64,000 bases of DNA from JANSYL01 sp965229695 (GTDB lineage Bacteria > Pseudomonadota > Alphaproteobacteria > Rhodobacterales > Rhodobacteraceae). The position numbers and the translations under genes are program-made. The notes under the pieces are model-generated. The model saw nothing but the letters and a program-made list of their open reading frames with translations. It made no database searches and was not told where the DNA came from. The stretch is from positions 2,542,001 through 2,606,000 of the forward strand of contig OZ245921.1 in the NCBI GenBank assembly GCA_965229695.1. Reading direction: 5' to 3'. Below are positions 38,301 to 40,505 of this stretch, one piece after another. Within the stretch, counting starts at the first letter, position 1; every line of letters starts with the position of its first letter.

Positions 38301-40484
38301 CATGTGCTGATCTATGGCGGTGTTGGCAATGACCGCATCACCGGGTCGAATTTCAACGACCATATCCTAGGCGGGTCGGGCAATGACACGCTGAACGGGT
38401 TGGCCGGGGCCGATCACATCTATGGCGACAACGGAATGCGGATCGACCTGTCGGTGCGCAATGAACTGCAGCCGCAGCTAATCTCGATCATCACCTCGCA
38501 GGATGTATCGGCTGTGGATTACGAGGCCGCGACGGGCGATCCGCTGACTGTGCCGGGCAATGACAGCATCACCGGCAGCGGTGACAACATCATCCTGGCC
38601 GATTTTGGTGAGATTGTGCAGAACGCGGGCGTCAACCGAGCCTTTGACACCGGCAATGTCCTGCGTGTGGCCAGCCTGCGCGATGCCGAAGGCGGGGCTG
38701 ATACGATCTCGGTCGGCACTGGCAATGATTGGATGATCGCGGGCGCGGGTCCGGATTCGGTCGATGCGGGCGATGGCAATAAGGTCATCTTGGGCGATGT
38801 CGGCCATATCACCGCGAACGGATCGCGGGCGCTGATCCAGGTTTCTTCGACCGATCAGGTCAATGGTGATGCGGATACGATCACAGCCGATAATGGCAAT
38901 ATGATCATTCTGGGCGCGGTTGGTGCCGATCAGATCCAAGCGGGCAGGGGCGAGCACAAGATCGCCGGTGATTTTGCGGTGCTGGACCACACCAATGGCC
39001 AGCCCACGGCCTTTACCTCGACCGGGGATGCGACCGGGGCAGGCTCGGATACGATCACCACGGGCACGGGCTCGGATTGGGTGATTGGCGGCGCATTGGG
39101 TGACAGCATCACCATCGGTATCGGCGGCGGCGCGGTTCTGGGCGACCAGGGCCAGATCACCGCGACCGAGGCGGGCGCGTTGGTGCGCATTGAAACGCGG
39201 CAAAGCAGCATTGGCGGCGATGACACCATCGCGGCGGGCAGCGGGTCGAGCTTTGTTTTCGGCGGCACCGGCAATGATGGCATCACCACCAACGATGGCG
39301 ACGACGTGATCGCGGGCGATATGGGATCGCTGGATTTTGTCGGCGGCGTGCGGTCTGTTTTTGCCTCGTCCATCGAAGACCCGGCCTTTGGCGGCAATGA
39401 TACCGTCGCGGCGGGTGCGGGCGATGATTGGGTCATCATGGGCGAAGGTGATGATCAGCTTGGCTTTGACGCGGGCCTGAATATCGGCATCGGTGATGCG
39501 GGTTCGATCTCGGGCGATGCCACGGGCCTCTACCTGCGGGCGGAATCCACCCAGAACAGCATCGGCGGCAATGACACCCTGAACGGCGGCAGCGAACGCG
39601 ATATCCTGATCGGTGGTCAGGGTGCGGACCTGATCGATGGCAAAGATGGATCGGATTACATGTCCGGTGATGGCGCGCTGATCGAACGCGACCCGAACCT
39701 GGGCGGTGTACATGGTCAGATCACCTTTGAAACCATTGATATCTTCCAAGGTGGCAATGACACGCTGATCGGCGGTCCCGGCATCGATTTCATGTATGGC
39801 GGGCAGGGCAACGACGCCTTTGACCTGGACATCCGCGAAGACATTGTGGTCGGCGAATTTGCCCGTATCCGTGTGCAGCCCGCACCCGGCGGTGGCAATG
39901 AGGTTGTGACCTCCTTCCTGACACCTGCTGTGCGCGACGTTGACCTTTTGGCGCAGATCACGCTGGGCGTGAACTTCGCCTCGGGCCGGACGGAGGTTGA
40001 TTTCAGCGGTGGTGAAGAACCGGAGACCGGCACGGGCCGCACCAACCTGTCGCCGATGTTGCAGGACAACCGGTTGGATCTGGTCCTGACCGAGGCCGAG
40101 GTTCAAGGCTCCGAAGTGTTGCGCGCGATCTTGGATGAGATCGACCTGGCTGATGAGGTTGTGCCGGGCCTGCGTGGCTTCACCAACCTCAGCGAAGAAT
40201 CGCTGTTGGTTGGCCAAACCGCGCCTTTGCCGGAGTTGCCCGAAGAAGACGGTACACCGCCAGCGCCACCAGCTGATGACACCACCGAAGGGGCCGAGGC
40301 CGAAGGGGATGGAGAGGGCCAGGAGGAAGAAGCCAACCTCAGCCCCGATGAGTTGGCCCCCTGGATTGCTGATTTCGCCGCTGCCGGGCCGATGGGTGAC
40401 ACCATCGCCGGGCAGGCCGCGGGTAATTCCGGGGCTGGCTGGAAGATGACCGGCTGGCAGATCGCCGGGTCCGAGGCGGCGTGA
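14340..40484 (+). CDS. Giant LEPR-XLL surface protein with RTX-type repeats (8,714 aa)
   Basis: One uninterrupted 26,145-bp frame, about 0.9 MDa. It starts with GTG behind GGGGGAAA. The first 58 residues are basic and without a hydrophobic signal peptide; LEPRLLLSGD is at 59-68. Residues ~70-1650 are beta-rich with scattered nonapeptides, best at ~995-1030. Residues ~1650-2450 are repeat-poor beta sequence, and ~2450-4420 form a long array of Ala/Gly/Val/Ser-rich modules. Adhesin-like beta repeats continue to ~5980, a helical insert lies at ~5990-6350, more beta repeats run to ~7500, and a Calx-beta-like unit is at ~7560-7690. A nonapeptide-rich block with ~75-aa units spans ~7970-8510, then comes an acidic Pro/Glu tail. 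I found no cysteine, no C-terminal beta-barrel, no sorting tag and no catalytic domain. Known RTX repeats fold on Ca2+ outside the cell, so an exported adhesin or surface-layer role fits. Confidence 0.93.
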   Translation: MTSHFGKKAQKGALPLGAVLPPPASQRLSLADKLDAIARSLVRSPKSSLPKRRPAVEPLEPRLLLSGDPISAAFAVAGDATLRVSEVEYDRGTSDAPDKQKELRVQLVQGINPGSGATVIAERRIVEIDDQKRVVLNDWNAATNPQIGFIDVTGTGGDNELVLDQSLLSLAETFEVRVNLGGGTDTITGPEVSNGLIWSLNGISGSSVSGEMALLKPTGSLDDPDANDTNIDTKTTYDGGTRDHFVTFSGVERFGLKASRDVVVDNLPGAGTSEWKVTLESGEGRFERYATGTNVSASSDNNPGRATTVRLDGVEAFKGTGETHLNTSGISRSGFQAGVDFNGQGGELRIYSALDVARLNADAAIDTRGVTQFTGTDGKDEIRLGQDVDFNLAGGDDIVTGTDDLLTWTVTGRSTSGAPEATVTVGYSKFVENPATPEQADQWVSLGTSSQVWGLDEITGGDAEDRLILNHNGAINAALSGDIDAPVLDITYASGGAALVARGIENLEAQGTGLKTLDYRAYSSAISVDFALGAASGLDSHAGFNAVITGGGEDEIIANSATVSISTGAGADLITLARFNAAATIDAGSGTDTLRGDADALSDLYTFDETGLLADAPRPTDLDTGTAGIQSRDPLGSYFRISTLDANGADGQFTTRLADGTIQGAQASFANVEEIEGQGSSDDPDTIELAIPGASAVTWHAEDVYRGLIVVGATQLAYGGIARGTKSGGSQITLSYAGNGGSISEYTGDVITDLANNVAAGFESFTSDVVRIIGTSKNDALGGSNATTRIDGLGGNDILTTTHIAGVTIEGGSGTDTVGFGDATENTTLTDSKIQLASGGEATLGSIENAVITGRDGFATGMTINASAFTPGTVILKGAAGDDVLIGTVRGGDTFVQSGGSDTIQSYSDNQTPSAKDLYVGVNVAGDVTVDDFGTWNFDPGGGAPAVVSNNIRVQKPASATDTLRGFYSEVRLLGDDNANVFDASGLTLADVYLVGAGGDDTLTGGSGNDTLSGGDGQDQFAGGLGTDVLKETGARAYDLTDAGLHHDASTDTSYRLTATLPASTDAADEFRLRITLPDGNTLTTAAVGFGALDGEVQIAFAALQQFDGDSYTITTTRDVNDKITEIVIDFINAYTGRDLGLALQVVGSSTPVAAGPSVDFTANAVERVGARDNGGAREGISSIERAELAFETDLAGWADVSGFSGSAEITGSDSNDTIKIGADHGVSAGLGDDDISIVGAGTYAPGSVLVDAGAGYDRLISEANTNQTLTDTTLSFSATPTGTANKVAIAGFEDFVMTGTGSADLLDASGLLGSALTAATKIEALNKGMGLPIRTGDGENLQVTTRNASNAKVTTQPDIGARYYDLKVIHGDGSEDFVDILGSSTTMQDVLDAFNAVAGLTASIVNGALTITSNKSGAGTLRFEGILVDTSDAEGAAGQGNGTWLDTRMLEALGLSDVTATGDTIVSSMGSGTSVLFDVGAGNDTIRGSAGDDLIIAGSGQDDVTGNAGRDHLLISRSAMAGNMSITTTAGVHTVTVGGTVEATAASTEVIELRGDTSAQTVDAGGYTGDMIYRTGGGDDTITKAQGKDTIIVEGLAGVSAGGITLISAAADTDPQNASDEVFLEANGTITSADLAKVSYSAGGSSTAVSSTIGRTPDRADNVRAARVSAQAPVTLALSNALSVGTGKQKFSGNSISVTQSITQTGGTAANNRLQFETEDFRQERGTTISSNGDVIFVGRTEDRRWTSGFYNVQDLKIDYTFGAGATGGDAVVQGRNIRIDLRAGKLPKKNVSTGDPGGGNSFVNDILPAIGRGLVDVLESLSLLSANSRLISNITLTATSNSKFVTTGTGSEGNMTVRAVTHGTIIARPIGVLAAVAFGLAETTHTIRINSELDLQGNFDLRSNIDMTNTTDGTSNGLAGFGVGVAVNITLNTNSVVVDARSGSHVRGDMRVQATTIDRIQTIGSASAGENGIFALGVGVEVGVNDTNVRVSSADLTIGGDLIVHSQTIKGNVTVRAAFLPLQPSASYMSTSASTGTVSSGNIVDDIVTSILPTGAVAGVANQSAGSKLQGAKGDAFYSRFARWLGGKMTEDFVQPKVQISGAIGVVVDSDSSKASLGYADGSASLIKVGGTTNIFGTASARPKMAAVALTSNEGSDKGQTKFAGSLAVNVAVFNVTGDAVIENNTVLRAQGAVTVNAASRNQIDPLGLWGVNLITPLIAAGKGPDFKHSDGKKNVNAGQVVEASDGTRYRANMDLVQVDLSTENFVSSGSWDEVEIAGSILSYIGLITTYLDDNFGLFNNLFDVWSQTFARGEKAGIAFAVDVQDLTYNANAKIKDGATVIITSDGTDTGTIRGGDDLSVIADAQSDMITGSGNFGPFGFTLGSGGSDPATNKGLKVAMSGHFDKFKADLKSSKAIQNPLGATEPEGAVGGVFTVLTERTDAIASIGNATIRANDLLIDADTGHIGVSINAAGGKAGALSINGSWNHTRVDTEARAEIGAGSTVNLSGKLDLDATDTVTLVKFAGAVSVSNGASVGLSASTMSTTRKSIAQIAGGSGGTFTVTGDATLHAESLGVLIGGAIAASVAAESPETKAGAVGTGSQSSTSGVASGAGVTAPVGVAQGATQSSGGAAVSGSAAALYEDVTIKAEIKDVASLSAANITLDAVDKTTKIYVAGAGAVSLSSQNSVGVAGAIVAINSTKSLSALIINSSNAATLTAGSLTIKSKDDSGYYNFAAGLAVAKGAKGIGVSGSIIVVSNRTELDAGLRGSAGNLITLGGSPALTINSTNDANWLQIAGAVAYGSTLGVGVSIVVAVLQSLVGTEMGYVQNAASQTASKLDMQALNQIRIDSLSFGAAVAAGTGAAGAGVGMVAVNHYRSSTVSKIDNTTLSVAAGSGGLLVSAIETGYVGSGAGGFAGTSGKAAVGIAVALNIAVNGNKFGQDRGTEVLITDSSLTAAATPVAILATTDLTLVSVAIGAAVAKNVALAGSAAANRATVNTKININSGSTISGGGTVRVEGADLSNFTAVAGGFGISLSGSGGGAGGAGIALNLIDTPVEVTVDGAFAATGDAAITGRAEQGLVTVALGGAGGGGFSLGGSIATSTLKGNVTVSATPTGKTWTVGNLTVAAVDSSYITSIAGALGIGLKYGGVGIAFGVITNNRSVTSEINGSVTINASGLLAITAGARAPTGNPNDNSFINNAVNGLPGDVFANSDVSRGDLKSQSVNIAAAVGGSKMVGASFNLALTKITRTISAKLTGGATVNATSSSTSTADSQTGQTPGVLVKADDASGIVTVSLGASAAIGMSSPVAIAVAGSVAVSEIDSSVIAEVAGSTINLQNEADLGVAAKNSANIVVVGIGGALSIGGSKGGGAVGFSAAVNLISGQTGARLGGTVMATGGTATNNIIVDAENTMGITSVSVAAAVAGTAGKIGFAGGGAGSGNTIKGATYAIVKGLTVTGADDMTVDANSSARINAVVVGLAVGVTLSASGGGAAAIGIAVSTNKTEGVGGSIDGLPSNPGFIVASRVVDSTITLSGAMTVHAKSTQRIRADVVAASVAVAATGGFGLGIAGAGAISVNSGEANVLAEVVGSSTAHKMHAGSMSVRALNLADIYSGVGSAAVAVSVAGGTSIALAVAVALGHNKMKADTTARVEGFTGNGQLNITNAMSVAALTDDPSSSSKLKIQAISVAASVSIAASGATGIALAGAGADARNTITGSTTAEVKNITDGSAGSLSVSAVNQAEIVATVVSAAVGIAGSGGGGAGALSIGATFVSNRIGESGNKFNVIARLQDAQMAVSGAVSVTASNSATITAVGNANSVAVSFSSDVAVSLAGAGADVKNRVFSDTKAEIIRTAATTDRTKFLEVGSLTISATDQSNTSAISVGAAIAAAVGGFTAGIAVSIGVALARNEIDSSASVNIISNSGVAGEPMITAGTLAAPGTITGAALNTATVEARSVAASVAVGASIIAGLALAGAGANSTNKIGNTSQVVIERAKIVTVGTDATVASAGDIAFTATSSSTSTAAVVSAAVAASAGIIAGAGSIGVSISASEIGGERLSDRGHVTRVYLDGATIDASGDLTLGASATERHHVSVAAASVAIAIGIGAAVAGAGIGVDISNYSTVEAIANNSSLTAGGNISITTASDTRVDDTVSAMVNNTMVGVATSVGLGAIAINASVLDVTVKNASRAKITGGTGTGTKVNAGGDLTVDADAIARLKDLNGVGVTLAVGGIAASGGGLDITLDVENDVEAVIDLDSRDRAVEARSGTVKVEATETVEMESDIANVSVAAAPIGLAVGAAVMRSTHNSTVKAAIRDARVVAQNIEVLSFADLDINRVNSTGISVGAVAAVVNVSRAQAQALVQSSVDNVALVAGQNLTIRATYDMKLRASTLGVSAGLGAIGSMHSFVDAGRTRGADAQVLVTGKSTLTAEQIDISSEIQADLFSETTAGGGGGFTGLGADTRVRDDSTANITVHDGTTMTAGGVIIASRAFRSADGTADAYSIAVASGSGAFLKVESLGDATVDFVRGTAAATDRTTITGRAVTIQTFNRLYKEAIVATNGAPALASNNVTTGAGNLVGVSVLGSFTDVGTNSNKSQSKVDLGKSRIVGIGDYRNPSSVTLRSITDHSIADAIEVHAVSAIGGLAVATGFHNIESNTNVSMSGASIENFSGRVDVETRASIRNTPDAAVFQTGALSANLGIDVKAVSNSNTTIDIGNSRIEGKRVGITAGKASGIVNSFISRTAANGSLVSLGISLGVALQTNSSNRVSDINITGNSQILSAGNIFIEAEDGISQTSHEGLVLVLAVPPYGYNVTNQGSHSATRTVDIANTAKLRAGVNYQTLYHVRHADSFLQGDWAGALAPDAADRQLTDAEKTRLGLALNQDYTIGWWDSDELAVDLYNGDVVFLEAANAATATGTTGAYYRFIGGEAGGPTSVAIQKADYTDAAFWQLVSNPTQEQQDTAFQSNANAFLRTILDNEIVVIRPSALNAPVVSVGQLATLLASQYQQVRAWMTEHGTNDEALVRYQAQLDQLEQQMRELGITPPNAANGGAIQETLETFFIQIPDIVAAPGSIFIESSSAGSDFNTLAAGVDPVLLAHRDIQIDIRADMFMMYRVGDVVIENTKVARFSEFTGDYTEFYPGNIYVNDGRISGSGVNDNVNANISILIDAGNRSDYDYITDIQAYIDAQNVGLPLAEQQPDVPNLTPDLYVLGSVINDLGNATLINTKGAIRVSGQILAATVNISSGGDFTVTTDWYHAGANPRTYGGISGFVGGIEPDSGNSTAGARATDYVSPTNHPSIFAAYNAARNAAAAASSVVANGLVSIVANYVNINGLVQSGVVEASITVREGFVPPRASTSLVELSKRAGAQIEFGAINGTPVPLTGRWDANEQAIVLDDIDFGGGRIEITGQVFSTGNGQLVVASGHANVAIRNYSTQKVIVNSINTSRDRLGVVQITDLLDKPAAWAAKRTVFTQSASGVTRTEYRGDIQRDGSGAFQGVSFTQVSSGGSTTSYAPKTDTFYVWTEGQRIVEQVIETRYKKTFNLIFNFKTGGGTLLSKNTEALDDKPLIESQGLDALGSVNALGGWTTGVPSSSTEIFVRFKNITNVQVELQNGNIVKSSNGTYWKFTDTQPYQVELSTLFEASGALKASEASKFTQETTVTFSDNDRDAGRYLHSFKNKTETERRWTQGGGYMKKKTVYSETTTIQGLKKYWDIGLRADHDIQVRFAANAGTPEVRIESVGDVVISGDIRTAQNANIFLNPVFSKSTGGPGAFGGRVFVEEGVSLTGQLQAINTQGDVVLTLVNPVADGTPDPTPGALTPPVGTQTLNITSAGNIDVRVGSTSNKHGAVIVNQVSATNGGTVSIRAAQGIYGSATNLVQGKTVELQASDGVVGTASQGININSDHTKVGGGFAGAAKYGMNVTETVGDMHLVKPQVIQTGFVRPTDTGPISVGSLQGIVRLTALDGSIYDYNFEDDLALSDARVAAYQARLGLTNGNRTVIGQQLDNQVRADQQLYQEYWTLIRDPGRFGPLDGGGRGAVDADLNNLATFNALVTNTATKDGITETQARAILTERFGATHAAWYDKPYTDDTLYKQYYALIWQASESKPLNQMSTFIAEVDRQLGILAGEAVNTRFGSLHTLYAGTDVGAGSDLRLYTETIHTDLATPTSPKADFDSLASVVAYKASTAYTSLSAADQATKIEALEKLYDQHWDEEKAVLVGYIDQVRAATQTEGTKVSGNYVSAAAEMAAQGTVRDRAAIYDALIPGFAAATKQAAIEADLTYKFGSLHDLNKDRAAKATYIESLFLEGTARETAIDAEIAKVGSIGSALPANVALRLYPLLEVGAITGGGAAAAENANIIAPEVILTAQGNKAAGEGRIGTLTAPVDIDFAADLDSLPPAEKLEQQNLRRGLQIQDIVDITYQLYERTGAQTTFAAQPAEGALDGAGGWRKLSMTFTNLTAGGIVNIGAGDVVAIWAAWPEPGQAQPDFTYRLFKNTTGSSVAVNVAAVNWDAPGATWSEITTTKSFANKPASVTVNTGEFMADIWTVLRVSARPFADVNLRATTDTAPTRLTMTSAGMAGIGHDGATLNVASAVSGGFLRIVTTGSMFDVASGGFAAQAQDYISLIADGSIGTGAHKFRINALAGSSLILQSGQNAFVEQTANEDLLVTRALVGGSLDLTTPANLIVGDIDVLGNATFAVTGNITDASGDDADPTLDLNAARVSLNVTGSVGTATNRLEIDLSQGLDGTVGGNLYVSDFGIFSLTENVDLVVTGTVDVKARNSIVGAANATFRAGTMTLDSRFGDIGAALLPFDILITGASGSLTASAVNQIWITSAGAVPINRLQAAQIVAITATAALTNARADTAATVLTDRARLQGTTIGTASKALVTDVAQLALKTTSGSATVTELNDLRISEPYFGGAGMDLAGDLSLTVLGSLTVEKAIKAGANAVTIAAHNALQFTTADADLTAGNATLQAANLIRFQAGSSAVITNLLRIEADGPGFAADASGGTVEHFGTWDAATINLTTYGDQDTVLLQPERIDGDVTIKLGAEKDHFTLTGLNERDPADSFLVDGQGAADEYILNRNQVAVSNVVTFSDSGALPDGADILTINGRDGSGDVVLVRENFIALMNRDASDAITDKVERINYGADMDGRIRINGLGGDDQFYSDDTSTTFTLDGGAGKDFFQIGQLFGTDRKAPAVAVGDEITTVETTQGFLSAGNSTPMVVFGGTGEDTFNVYSNKGVTKLFGESGNDTFVVRAFVLKADPNKQAGGGETEVFGGGGDDSILYNINAPIAIDGGAGTDTIVVIGTEVADNFLITEQGIFGAGLNISFEGVEKAEVDGLEGDDTFYVLSTAANMVVTVIGGLGSDTIHVAGDVTGEIVSLEVEGTSGVVNHAVASTDPAYNEIFVQGIRPNIATAQTALFEVDTSGLAVLDEGGVVGSYRIRMTEAVAATVYLTVSAARSSTEDRELPAAVKAQSALIGKTATGDFASAQVLSFTNSTAWQTVYVQAPQDDAAEGTRDVVINHRAQGTAAAQAARIANAEVTVFDDDKAQVLIEGNPAELRVVEGGAGQTVQVRLSRPPAVGETVTVTPTFLGSDVLTNPGSLTFTDADWNLSKSMTLTANDDSLIENRERVTVSFAVTSTSGSSAFLTSDAAEIDLVIADNDKGEVLVTETGTGTIVTPTAGDSYSMVLSKQPTADVVVSVLTDGQTIANSADARFNATDKTVTFTAANWNVPVQIDLTIGSVTASKQPTIKVGAQPQLLSGIQGPLYVFGGIGPGADRAVRTAVTLPTETNAPLPSVSNPVDETQQTDRLVMFNAGDSAGQSGVLSETRVTGFDMRATDLTLNLGTPAVPNFVSYNAGITYQELEIVELLMGSANDTLDIQSTASGAITVVHGGGGSDTITVAPVSGPTANAGGNDRVLAIFGDTTQNGDRYNSRTGAITGSGRAYTSGGGNDVIDASKAGGHVLIYGGVGNDRITGSNFNDHILGGSGNDTLNGLAGADHIYGDNGMRIDLSVRNELQPQLISIITSQDVSAVDYEAATGDPLTVPGNDSITGSGDNIILADFGEIVQNAGVNRAFDTGNVLRVASLRDAEGGADTISVGTGNDWMIAGAGPDSVDAGDGNKVILGDVGHITANGSRALIQVSSTDQVNGDADTITADNGNMIILGAVGADQIQAGRGEHKIAGDFAVLDHTNGQPTAFTSTGDATGAGSDTITTGTGSDWVIGGALGDSITIGIGGGAVLGDQGQITATEAGALVRIETRQSSIGGDDTIAAGSGSSFVFGGTGNDGITTNDGDDVIAGDMGSLDFVGGVRSVFASSIEDPAFGGNDTVAAGAGDDWVIMGEGDDQLGFDAGLNIGIGDAGSISGDATGLYLRAESTQNSIGGNDTLNGGSERDILIGGQGADLIDGKDGSDYMSGDGALIERDPNLGGVHGQITFETIDIFQGGNDTLIGGPGIDFMYGGQGNDAFDLDIREDIVVGEFARIRVQPAPGGGNEVVTSFLTPAVRDVDLLAQITLGVNFASGRTEVDFSGGEEPETGTGRTNLSPMLQDNRLDLVLTEAEVQGSEVLRAILDEIDLADEVVPGLRGFTNLSEESLLVGQTAPLPELPEEDGTPPAPPADDTTEGAEAEGDGEGQEEEANLSPDELAPWIADFAAAGPMGDTIAGQAAGNSGAGWKMTGWQIAGSEAA
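14514..14543 (+). other. LEPR-XLL motif near the N-terminus of the giant protein
   Basis: Encodes LEPRLLLSGD at residues 59-68, preceded by VEP and a Lys/Arg-rich stretch. The motif is known from the N-termini of very large bacterial proteins, and its consistent placement suggests a sorting or processing role. No peptidase or receptor for it is established, as far as I know. Confidence 0.9.
17314..17427 (+). repeat. N-terminal RTX-type nonapeptide cluster
   Basis: Encodes consecutive GGxGxDxLxGG-type units (GAGGDDTLTGGSGNDTLSGG and on to GGLGTDVL) at residues ~993-1029, the classic Ca2+-binding parallel beta-roll repeat. Single copies recur earlier and later (for example ~790-810, ~1480-1500). 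Confidence 0.85.
21740..27600 (+). repeat. Long Ala/Gly/Val-rich beta-module array in the giant protein
   Basis: Encodes residues ~2467-4420. About twenty modules of roughly 70-110 residues follow one plan: a SVAASVAVAxSGGxGxAxAGAGA-like core, then a polar N-rich turn, then DSxVxAxGxLxVxAxxxA. Individual copies diverge at sequence level. It probably forms a long beta-helical or beta-solenoid rod. I counted modules by eye, so the number is approximate. Confidence 0.6.
32310..33390 (+). other. Helical insert with repeated FG-x-x-H and Y-x-x-x-W motifs
   Basis: Encodes residues ~5991-6350 of the giant protein, which break the beta-rich pattern. FGATHAAWY, FGSLHTLY and FGSLHDLN recur at nt ~32601, 32781 and 33230. 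They alternate with LYQEYWTLI, LYKQYYALIW and LYDQHWDEE, and the flanking sequence is rich in Ala, Glu, Gln and Leu. I know of no named domain with this pattern. Confidence 0.6.
37020..37410 (+). other. Calx-beta-like domain in the giant protein
   Basis: Encodes ~130 residues (about 7560-7690): VVEGGAGQTVQVRLSRPP, then LTFTDADWNLSKSMTLTAND, NRERVTVSFAVTS and the closing IADND. This is the Calx-beta pattern (early E-G, late acidic loop), a Ca2+-binding Ig-like fold common in large adhesins. Confidence 0.65.
38250..39870 (+). repeat. C-terminal RTX block with ~75-residue higher-order repeats
   Basis: Encodes residues ~7970-8510. It begins with ordinary nonapeptides (GGVGNDRITG, GGSGNDTLNG), then about five larger units. 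Each larger unit has GGxDTIxxGxGxDWVIxG, a second nonapeptide and a GDxGxIxxxxxG strand with VxSxD/xSSI linkers. It ends with LIGGPGIDFMYGGQGNDAF. It is probably Ca2+-dependent and the first part to fold outside if export is C-terminus first. Confidence 0.8.
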
Positions 40485-40505
40485 TCCGCTTGGGATGATG
40501 CGGCG

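Noticed and set aside
14340..40484. CRISPR or direct DNA repeats inside the giant gene
   Set aside because: Repetition is at protein level with diverged codons; I see no identical spaced DNA repeats.
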